Part shown: positions 11,701 through 20,600 of the stretch, one piece after another
Numbering within the stretch: the stretch's first letter is position 1
Layout of the letters: every line of letters begins with the position of its first letter
Source: Protoeuglena noctilucae
Taxonomy: Eukaryota; Chlorophyta; Pedinophyceae; Marsupiomonadales; Marsupiomonadaceae
Direction of reading: 5' to 3'
DNA: 64,000 nt
Assembly (NCBI GenBank): GCA_958009085.1
Contig: OY253670.1
Coordinates: forward strand, 992,001-1,056,000
Made by a program: the position numbers and the translations under genes
The notes under the pieces: model-generated
What the model was told of the DNA's origin: nothing
The model's database searches: none
The model's input: only the letters and a program-made list of their open reading frames with translations

Positions 11701-12426
11701 TGCACGCGCGCCGGGAGGCTCGACTCGCCGAAGAGCAGGCCGCCAAAGCGGCAGCACTCGTAGATGTAAAGCTCGTACATGTCTGCCGTCGGCAGCACCA
11801 CGCTCAGCTGCTTCTCGTACACCGAGTAGGTCACCCCAGCGTGGTCAACGCCCGTGCCCTGCGTCGCACATCCGACAGCTGTCGAGCGCCTCGCAAGCGG
11901 TCCATGCGCCACGGCCGGCCACGCTGCGGAGCAAGCGGCGTTTCGCAACCTGCGCGAGCGACTGCGGCGCCTCACCACGAGCGTGGACGTGGAGGCGTAG
12001 ATGGAGATGCCGGACCCATCAGCAGTGAGCACGTCCGTGCCCGTCGCGGACGGAGTTGCGGGGTTGTAGAGGTAGGCTTTCACCACACCGATGAGGTCAG
12101 TCGACTCCGGCGTGATGAAGATGCGCACGGTGACGTCGGCGGCGCTGCAAAGGGAAGGCGCGTCGGCGTGCTGCCACCTGGCGGTCGGCGCCTAGCCCGC
12201 AGAAGGACAACAGCGCCCTAGCAGCGTGGCTCGCGGCACGAACAGCAAAAAATATGAACCGAATATCCAGACAGCTCCCCCATCGCCGCGCAGCTCACGT
12301 CGTGGTGCCAGGTGGGCGTTCCCAGCGAATGTCGGCTCCCCGGAAGGTCGCTGCGCTGGCCAGCGCAGAGAGCAGCCCCAGGGCTGCCACCAGCACCACC
12401 AGGAATCTCCTGCTGAGGACTCCCAT
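8706..12426 (-). CDS. Secreted Pro/Thr- and Gly-rich extracellular (cell-wall type) protein
   Basis: Exons in transcript order: 12426-12299, 12144-11976, 11858-11625, 11537-11274, 11085-10800, 10696-10018, 9926-9820, 9682-8706. All phases close, giving 947 residues. The N-terminus is a clear signal peptide: MGVLSRRF, a Val/Leu/Ala core, and a likely cut after LASA before ATFRGADIRWERP. Residues ~40-370 form beta-rich Cys-containing domains (CCRFGG, SQFVWTPT, QCGSTYLIQV). Then come a TPAPT-type repeat of about 150 residues, a short Trp/Gly domain with Cys, a Gln/Asp/Gly region with Trp-Gln pairs, NKPDGKSQGG repeats, and a C-terminal domain starting CQDTLDIQIMD. The Pro/Thr linker suggests O-glycosylation and an extracellular matrix role; no catalytic motif is visible. 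The donor after TSCE (11624) is GC; without it a TAG would end the frame. Confidence 0.8.
8958..9170 (-). repeat. Repeats encoding NKPDGKSQGG-type units
   Basis: Three close copies (near 8960, 9075 and 9140) of a segment encoding GDxNKPDGKSQG lie inside the last exon of the secreted-protein gene. They sit in a low-complexity Gly/Asp/Lys/Gln region, probably an unstructured spacer. Confidence 0.7.
10141..10524 (-). repeat. 48-base tandem repeat encoding TPAPT units
   Basis: Near-identical 48-base units start at 10141, 10189, 10237, 10285, 10333 and 10381, with a related unit at 10477. Each encodes 16 residues made of two 8-residue halves of the type PTDAATPA / PTTAATPA. Flanking sequence to 10060 and 10575 holds more divergent TPAPT copies. 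Near-identity of the units points to recent expansion or homogenisation. The opposite strand is also open across the array, a side effect of the repeat. Confidence 0.9.
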
Positions 12427-12891
12427 CTCTCAGTACCCCTCAAGCTTCCCCACAGCTCGTGGCGGTTCGCTCGCAGACCTCGCCGCGAGCCCAGAAGCGT
12501 CCTAGCGCTTTGCTAGTTAAAGAAGTTAGCAGCTACAGTCGCACAGTCCAAGGATGTTGCTGCGGAGGAGCTCAGCCGAGCCTTGCGCGCTAGAGAGAAC
12601 AGCCTAAGAGCTATTTGACGCCGTGTACTGGTCGAGATCGCTTGTATGTGCGCTAAGATCTGCCGGCCATTGGCGAGCGAGAGCTGCGCTTCTGCAGCTC
12701 TTGCAGGCGACGCCAGCAGGGTCCGCCAGTCTCCGGGAGTCGCCAGGTGGCACTCGCATCCACAGCGTCGCGTGGCCCCGGTTGTCACTCTGATGTTTCA
12801 TGGATAAACTTACGACCAGGCTGGGGAAGCCAGACGTGGGGGAAGTGAACCCGGTCGCGCCCTGGAGAGGCGCCCTGCTTGCGCGAGCCAA
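12427..12891. promoter_or_regulatory. Divergent promoter region
   Basis: 465 bases between the start codons of the secreted-protein gene (minus) and the UPF0548 gene (plus). Both 5' ends face it, so it must hold both promoters. No TATA box or other defined element could be assigned. Confidence 0.4.
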
Positions 12892-13892
12892 ATGATCATC
12901 ATCGAGAGCCCCCTTCTGATTCTGGGCTCGAAACCGAACAAGTCGCACAAGGCACGTGTCATCGCTCGCGGCATCGCCGGTGGCTTCAACTACAGGTGGG
13001 CTGAGACGCAGCGCTCCTCCGCAAGCGTCGGGCTCTGGAGCAGGTCGGGCTCTCATGCTTTGGCGCTGCAAGTGCGGGATGTCACGTGTGTCGCCAACGT
13101 GGCGCATCTTGGTGCCATCGCGCCTGGCCCCCTGCGCCTCAGCCACGTCGGGGCTCTGCGGGAGTGGCCAAGCGCCAGCGCGTCGCAGCCAGCGGGCTTC
13201 TGGGTCTGGAACCATATCCGAGTTCCAGTCGGAAAAGGCAAGGCCGCGTACGAGGTGAGGATAGCCGGATAGGGGCGGGATAGGGGCAAGGGGAGCGGCA
13301 TCGGCTTTGACCCAACTGGTGTGCGCCTCGCCGCACCCCGCAGAAGGCGAAGCAGTTCGCCAAGGGCTGGGGTCAGTTTCAGGTGCGAATGCGCAGCAGA
13401 GGGAGGCGACTGCGCTGCGCGGGCTGGTACTCCCATGGGTATTTTGACGCGTCTCCGCAGCATGGGTGGACGGAGGTTGACCCGGCGAGCGTCCCTGTGC
13501 CTGGCGCCGGCATCGTCATCAGTGCCGGCCTCGAGGTCGGAGGCTTCGGCTTTTGGTCCGCGCTGCCCCTCCAGGTCCTCTCGTGCGAGGAGGTGGCACT
13601 GCCTTCACCCTCCCTTGGCAAGGGCAAGGGCGACGCGGCCGGGCCCCGGAACGGCCCGGGGAAGGCGTTCCGGTACAGCTGCGGGACGCTCCGGGGCCAC
13701 TGGTTCCAGGGAGAAGAGCGCTTCTCTGTCGAGTGGGAGGGCGGGGAGACGGGGACGGTCACCTTCGAAGTCCTGTCCTTCTCCCGGCCGGACGGCGTGC
13801 TCTCGACTCTCGCGTATCCTATCAACAGGCTCCTGCAGCTGCGATTCGGCATGGACGCGGCCAAGAGCGCGCGCCTCCTGGGCCAGCATTGA
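12892..13892 (+). CDS. UPF0548 / DUF1990 family protein
   Basis: Exons 12892-12995, 13143-13254, 13344-13382 (a 39-base microexon) and 13461-13892, phases closing to 228 residues. It matches the plant UPF0548 (DUF1990) layout: an FNY motif at the end of exon 1; a segment ending GFWVWNHIRVPVGKG; the HGWTEVDP motif; and the C-terminal block with YSCGTLRGHWFQGEERFSV and TFEVLSFSRP. Plant and bacterial members are of similar size (~170-220 residues); their biochemical role is not established. The N-terminus before FNY is longer than in plants and not clearly a transit peptide. ATG 12892 is the first in-frame start seen. Confidence 0.85.
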
Positions 13893-14158
13893 ATGATTCA
13901 TGCCAGAAGTGTGCAAGCGTTTCCGTGCTCGATTGAGGGCAGAGAGCTCAGCATATCCATCTGCGAGGCTATATTTCGCTCCATTGACACGCCGTACTTG
14001 AACCACGGCGGTTTTCGCGCCTCCTGTGCGCCACCTGTGCCTGCAGCTGAATCAGCACCTAAGGTGACCGTTGCGCGCGTCGCGCAGCCCGCTGCGTCCA
14101 TAGCCTTTTCCTGCGTTCATTACGAATTGACGAGAATGCTTTGTGTGCAGCGCAGATC

Positions 14159-15607
14159 ATGACGTGTGCCGTAGCGGCCGCGGCCCAAGTCCCTGTGCTG
14201 ACTGGGACACGGGGTGGGTACCCGCGCGTGGCGAGGCGACCCTGCATGGCGCGCGCCCTCCCATCGCTGACGCGCTTCCCCCAAAAGTCATCCTGCGAGG
14301 TCGACGAAGTTTGCCTCGACGAGTACCAGGTGGGAGGTGGGGTGACCATGGTTGAGAGGGTTGAGGGGTTGGGATCAGTGAGGTGCGAGTGAGGTGGGGC
14401 AGAAAGGCAGATAGCAACTGCGCAGATAGTAGCAGTTTGTTCTTGGCTGAGTCAGAGAGGTTAGTATCAAGTTTGTCAAGGGCTCCCCGGGCGCACAACA
14501 CTGCCCACCTTGCCATCCCCAGCTTCCCCGGCTAGGGACGCTTGTGGTCGGGACCGACCCGTGCTCCTCGCTGCCAGGGAACGGAGGTCTCAGGGTGCTG
14601 CAGTACCGCACCCTGGCCGATGCGCGCACGGACTGCCGCGCTCTGACCCTCGCCATGAAGGCAAAGCACGCCGCCTTTCACACGGGCTTCTCCGGGGCTA
14701 AGCTCGTCCTCCATGCCGTAACTGAGCCGGCCAGGCTGGACAGGAGGCGGCTAGCCAGCGAGGTGGCGGGCGTCCTCAACAGCCTCCGCGGCTTCGTCTA
14801 CACGGGGTGCGACTTGAACACCACCGCGGCTGATATGGAGCTTCTATCGCGCCACACGCCCTACGTCCTCTCCTCCCTCACGAACCGCGACGTAGGTGCG
14901 CGCATATTGCCGCGTGCGACCTGACCCGAAGAGTCAGCTCCGCGAGCCCGACCTTGCTTGGATCCTTTGCTACAGATTCAAGCGTGTCGACGGCCCATGG
15001 CGTGTTTGGCTCCATCCTGGGCGTCCTCGAGGGGAGGGGTGGTCTGGCCCGCAAGCGGGTGCTTGTCAAGGGCATCGGGAAGGTCGGGCGGCCCCTAACG
15101 CATCTGCTCCTGGATGCGGGGGCCCACGTGATGACGTACGATGTCAACCCTGCCGCCGCGGACGTGTCCGGGTGCACCAACGTGAGCGGCACGACCTGGT
15201 CGCGTGTCGCGTGCGACGTCTTCGCTCCCTGTTCCGTGTCACGCTTCATCGACGTGGACCTGGCGAAGACGCTGCCCTGTGCCGTCGTCGTGGGAGCGTC
15301 CAACGTCCCCTTCGCCAGCCGGGAGGCGCTCGAGGCGGCCACGCAGCGCGGCGTCGTGGTCATCCCCGAAAGCGTTTCGTCTGCGGGGGCGGTGATCGGT
15401 GACTCCGCGGAGCTCTTCTCGCCCACGGCCTACGCGACGGCCCGCCCGGACCGCGTCTACCGCTTCGTGCAAGACGCCACCCAGAGCAAGACGAGGCGCC
15501 TCCTGCGCGAGGCTGCGGCACACGGCAAGACGCCAACCGACGCCGTCGTCGACGTGATGGACGACCCCTCAGGCATCCCTTACGGATTCTACTTTGCCAA
15601 GCTGTGA
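14159..15607 (+). CDS. Leucine/glutamate/valine dehydrogenase family protein
   Basis: Exons 14159-14329, 14523-14895 and 14976-15607, giving 391 residues. Family members oxidatively deaminate branched-chain or other amino acids to 2-oxo acids using NAD. Visible features: a substrate domain with GGLR, then MKAKHAAFHTGFSGAK, which places lysines where the dehydrogenases have their catalytic and substrate Lys; and a Rossmann domain beginning STAHGVFGSILG with the GIGKVG dinucleotide loop and an acidic YDVN end of beta-2, which favours NAD over NADP. The C-terminal GFYFAKL lies just before TGA. It is closer in size and layout to bacterial leucine dehydrogenase (~365 residues) than to plant glutamate dehydrogenase. 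The first ~40 residues are Ala/Arg/Ser/Thr-rich and could be a mitochondrial or plastid targeting peptide. Substrate specificity cannot be read from the sequence. Confidence 0.85.
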
Positions 15608-15712
15608 CCCCTATCTCTGCTGTTGCGTTTCAAACACATTATAAATGCCCTGACCTAGAACTGACCTTGACTTAATCACTGCTGCTGAAACCCCCTTTCT
15701 CGAATGGGCCTA

Positions 15713-17157
15713 TCAGCCCCCCGCACCCTCCTCCCTGCCCCCCTCTGCTCCCCGCCCGTCGCCCTCCACATCATTCCCCGCCCCCGCATCCCCCGCATCC
15801 TCTTCCTCTATGAACCCATCCTCCACCGCCCCAGCACCCTCCCCGTCCCCCGCCTCCTCCTCATCCTCGTCTCCCGAGTCCGGGCCCACGGCGATGTCCA
15901 CCAAGGAAAGCAGCGCCTCCATGGACAGCTCTGGGTGCGCGGCCCGAATGCGGTGCAGGAACGTCGGAGCGGGCTTGATGCGCTCCATGCGGTGCTCCCG
16001 CGTGTGCACCTGCGGCAAGGGGGACCAGTCACCCTCACGACAGCCTACGTCAGGACAATGCGCGCACCCTCCTCCGCCCCTGTCACCTGCAGGAATCGCC
16101 CGCTAAAGCTCGCGGCCCCCGAGTCATGCCACCGCCCGTTGCACGAGGAGCAAAGGTCGAAGCCGAACCGGTGCTCGTCCCGGCAGTTCACGCATGCCCA
16201 ACGTTCGCCCGTGATGGGGAAGAGCCCGCAGCCGTCGCATCCCACCCCGAAGTGCACAAAGGGCTCCCCTGTGATAGGATCCTTAGCGTAGTCTTCAGCA
16301 GGCAGCGACGATGAGGGCTCCTTGCCGTCCTCTCCCCCGGCGGTGGGAGCAACCCCGGATCCCACGCCCTCTTGAGCCCCACTCGGCCCTGCCCCGCTCG
16401 TCCCCTCCCCGCCAACCCCTGGACCAGGCTGCGCCCCGTCGTCATTCGGGACCGAGACGGTGCCGGGCCGGAGGGACTCGACCGCGGCGGCCACGGCTCG
16501 CAGGGCCGTGCACGGTGCCCGCCTTCCCGGGGTGTGACCCTTGCCGCACGTAGGGCACGAGTGCGGCGGGCTGCCGCTCAGGTGCCGGGTCGTGCTGCAC
16601 AGGATGTGCCCGCAGTCCAGGACGGTGGGCGCAGAGGAGACTGCGCCGCACGCGGTGCACGAGAGGAGCCGCGTCAGCAGAGAGATGCGCTCCTCCACCG
16701 ATGCCGCCTTCACGCCCTCCCAGTTGAGGAAGTCCAGCTCGACGGACGGGTTCATCTGGACGTGCGTGGAAGCCTCCTGAACACCCGCTTCGACCGCGCG
16801 CTCAGAAGCCGCCTCCGGGTCGCAGACGACGACCGCCCAGTGCAAGCTCGGGCAAGGGCTCGCGAAGGTAGAGAACTTATAGCGACACAGAGGGCAGGTG
16901 CTCTCCCCAAAGTTGTTCATGGCCCGGAACGTACACCTGGGGGTGGGACCATGGCAATGGAGAGTCGCATGGAGAGAGTCGCAAGGAGAGCCGATGACGG
17001 GACCTGCCACGAGCTGCGCAGCTCCTTCCCAGCCTCCGACGCACCAGAAGCACATCGCATGGCCGCAGTCGACGACAATTGGGCTCCATAGGAGCTCAAG
17101 ACATATGGAGCAGCGGAACTGCTCCCGTGCGAGGTGCTGGAGCGTTTCACTCGTCAT
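15713..17157 (-). CDS. PRT1: PRT1-like E3 ubiquitin ligase (two RING-type domains plus ZZ)
   Basis: Exons 17157-17045, 16936-16087 and 16009-15713, giving 419 residues; Arabidopsis PRT1 has 410. PRT1 is the plant N-degron E3 that recognises aromatic N-termini for proteasomal breakdown. Domains in order: RING 1 (CSICLELLWSPIVVDCGH, CFWC, CPLCRY) at ~15-75; a second Cys/His module (CTACG, LDCGH, CPTCGKGH) near 170-210; and a ZZ zinc finger near 300-345 (CDGCGLFPITGERW, CVNCRD, DLCSSC) with the trailing HTREHRM typical of ZZ proteins. The intron inside RING 1 rejoins CFW to CTFRAMNNFGE, restoring Cys spacing, which supports the splice. The last ~80 residues form an acidic tail rich in Asp, Glu and Gly. 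Confidence 0.88.
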
Positions 17158-17660
17158 GGCGCTGCGGGCCAGTTGGCCTGCACACGGGCGGGTGGAGCGT
17201 GTGGCGTCCGCAGAGGATCAAATGCACTTTCAATAGCACTAATACGACCGACTACGCGGTTGCAGTGGAACTCAGCCCGGCTGAGCCCCGTCCTCGCCCA
17301 GGCGCCAGAACAAGGGTCTGGCAGCTCAGGGAGGCGTCCTAGAAGATGCCAACCCGCCCCATTGCTACGCCTTACACGTCAGTGTGTCGGATAGCGTGGT
17401 CGTCCATCCGAGCTGGCTCAGCACAGTGAAGAAGCAGTCCAGATGCGTCTCGGAAGGGCATGAGGTGACGCTCGTGACTATGATGCCAGTATCGGGCGCG
17501 CTTGCTGGTCGGGCGCCCAATCAGCGCCGTGGGTGGGGTCGGGAAGGGTCTCGCAGTGCAAAAGCTCCCTTTGACCGCCCGCGCCACCTCCACGAGGCTA
17601 TCGGTGCCTTGGGCGATGTGAGGGTGATGATGGCTATCGCTAGACCCACTGCGTCCGTGC
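17158..17660. promoter_or_regulatory. Divergent promoter / 5' region
   Basis: About 500 bases between the PRT1-like gene (minus) and the giant coiled-coil gene (plus). No coding exon could be supported; it may include the 5' UTR or a first exon of the coiled-coil gene, whose N-terminus is uncertain. Confidence 0.35.
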
Positions 17661-20600
17661 ATGCAGTCTGGAGCCAGCGGCGGGGGCTCCGCCGACCCCC
17701 GGAGATGGGAACCCGTCCCATCTCCCGTCCTATCTGCGAGCGACGGCGGCTTCGAGAGGAAAAAGGGGAGAAAAGGTGGTTCTGAAGCCCAGCCCCTACG
17801 CTGTCAGAGGATCGGGGAGCGGGAGCGGGAGGTAACTTTCACAAAATGCATGTACCGTTCGGGGCCTGGTCGCGCGTGCGCCGATGCTGTGCCTCGCCCA
17901 TGTGCTACAGATGTCAAGCAAGCGCAGCATCCTCACGCAACGACTCTCCTCTGTTTCACGCGCAGTCTCCCACGCATCCGCGCGCCGAGTGAGACGGGAT
18001 CAGACGCCTCGGCTTCGCAGAGGCGCGCCGCGACGCCTCGGGCCGCGTCATCTCGCGGTCCTTCTCCTGCTGCTGGCCGCGGTCCCGGTGGCAGGTCCGG
18101 CGCGGGGGGGAGTGCTCCTGCAGGTTCGCCGACCCCGCCCAAGCGCAGCAAGCGCGGCAACGACGCGCCCGTGGACGGAACGGACGGCGGTGACGAGGTG
18201 GTCTCTCCGGACGCACTGGCGGGGCTCGCCGACGCCAACGACCAGGATGTCTCGCCGGCGACTGGGAAGAGGGCGCGCCGCGCGGGGGCCGAAGGCGATA
18301 CAGGGGCCCTCGTGCGACTGGCGGACCTCGACGTGCACGACGACTGGCACTTTGCGACCCCGGACGTCAGCGACCCTCCGCTGGCCTCGGGAGTGCACCC
18401 CCTGAGCCCCCTAGCTACTGCGGGGGACTCGCCACTGCCTGGGTCAGAGCCTTCGGGGGCCCTGTCCGTGTCGCCGGACAGCTCACCCTCAGGGCCCATG
18501 GCCAACACCGCGCAGCCGGCAGAGTCGCCGGTCGCTGGCGCGCAGGATGGCGCCAAGGGTGACGATGGAGCTCCCCTCGCCACCGCAACCTCTGCGCCCG
18601 CATCTGTGGGTCGCCCGCCTATCTCCCCTTCCCACCGGCGACCCCACGTGAGTCTCGCCTCGCGCCGAGATGCGTCTTGGCTTGCCCTGCACAACAGGCT
18701 CCCCAGCTCACCCCTGCATCCCTGTGACCCACCGCAGCCTCTGCTATCCACCTCGAGCACCGGTGGCTTCGGGTCCCTGCAAGTTCCAGACGATGTGTTG
18801 TTGCACGAGTTGACGCAAGATACCAACCACGAGCACCTCCCGTCCATCCCCTCCCTGGAGGTTCCGGGGGCGGAGATCGGCTCGCCTTCGGGGGCAGAGG
18901 GTGCGGGCGCAGCAGAGGGTGCGGGGCGGTCAGTGGCGGGTACCCCGCGCACACCGATGGAGGACGCGGTCGGGACACCTGTGAGAGGGAGCCCTGGCAA
19001 GCGCGCGTCCCCCGCGGAGCAGCCCTCCCCAGTCACGACCCCGGACGCACTGCCCGCCGTGTCCACGGAGCGCGAGGTGCTGGACGCTGCCGGGGACGTC
19101 GCAAGCGCCCTGGCTGCGGCATCCGCATCCGCATCCATGGCGGATGGCGGCGGGAGCCCCCCTGCCCCGGGGTTTCTAACAACCGCCGGGGGACCGCCGG
19201 AGTCACGCGCGGTCCCCGTCGCGGCTCCGCGGCGTCGCTCGGGCGCGGGGATCCGGACTGAGTCAGCGAGTGGCAGCCTGACCCTGCCAGAGGCCAGGCG
19301 CCGGGAGCTCCTTGGCAAAGCACGGTCGCTGCGGATGGGGTTCTGGACGACGGGCTCGCAGGGGAGCCCGCCGGGGTCCCTGCGGCTCAGCGCGCTGGGC
19401 GGCGGCAGCCAGGGCGCGTCGCCGGTGGACGGGGGCGATGGCCCACGAGGCGCTACGTCCGGGAGCGTGGGCCGTAGTCCGCGGGACGGTGCCTGGGGCC
19501 GCTCCATGGCCCACAGTGACTCCGGGTCTGCGTCCGCGAGTGTGTCGGACCACTGGGCGGCTTTGGAGTCGATGCCCTCTCGCGTGGGCCGCGCGTCGCT
19601 GTCGAGCGCCGGGGCCTCCCGGCCGCCCGCGTCCCGGTCCCCGTGGTCCTTCCTCAGGGACGTGCGCCGCGTCGTGCAGCGCGAGAGCGCGGACCCCGCG
19701 TCGCCCGAGGAGTGGCGGGAGCTCCTGACGACGGCCTACACCGAGGCGTGCGGCGTTGACGAGGAGCGGCGGGCGCTGTGGGACGAGGTGCACGAGCTGC
19801 GGGAGTCCAAGCGCGCGGTGGAGGAGCAGCTGCGGGCCGCCAAGGCGGCGCCGCTCCCGGGGCCCTCGGAGACGGCCGGGCGCTGGACGCAAGCGCGTGC
19901 CACGATGAAGCAGCGGTCTTCGGGGGAGAGGCTCAGCGAGGCGACCAAGCTGGCGGTGCGGGCGCAGGCGGAGGTCGAGCAGATGGAGAGGCGCGTCAAG
20001 GTGGCGGAGATGGAGCTGGAAGAGTCGCGGCAGCGGGCGGCGGCGGCGGAGGCGGAGGCGGAGCGGCTACAGCGGGAGCTGGGCGCGGCGGAGCAGCACA
20101 TCGCCGACCTGGACGGGGAAATTCGCGATCGGGAGGAGATGCTGGTCGTGACGGAGCAGGCGAGGGCGGGGCCAGCGCGGGGGCGTGGAGAGGCGGGACT
20201 CTGTTAGCGTTGCGACTCTGAGTGGGCGCTCTAAGCGCACCCGTGACTCTGGGATGCTCTGAGCTCTGCTCCTTTACTTGGGGCTCTGCTGCGACACCTG
20301 GGGTGCTCTGAGCTGCTCTGCGTGCGTCGCGTGCGCAGGAGGCCCTGGCTTACCGCCGCCGCATCCAGGCGCTGGAGGCGGCTGCTGGGGGCCAGGGCGG
20401 TGGCGGGCGCCCCGAGAACATTCCGGACGCCCCGAGCGACGGGGCCGCGGCTCCGGTCGTGACGCAGCCGTCCGTCGGGTCGGCGCCGGCTCTGGCGACG
20501 CCCGCGGACAGCCGCCGCGTGAGTTTTGTGGAGAGCAAGGACGACGAGGACATCCCAGGGTCCCCGCGGAGCTACTTGCTCCAGCGCGGGGTGGACACTA

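Noticed and set aside
16917-17150. Reading the PRT1-like RING without an intron
   Set aside because: The open frame would insert ~35 residues between RING cysteines. Splicing at 17044/16937 restores standard spacing.
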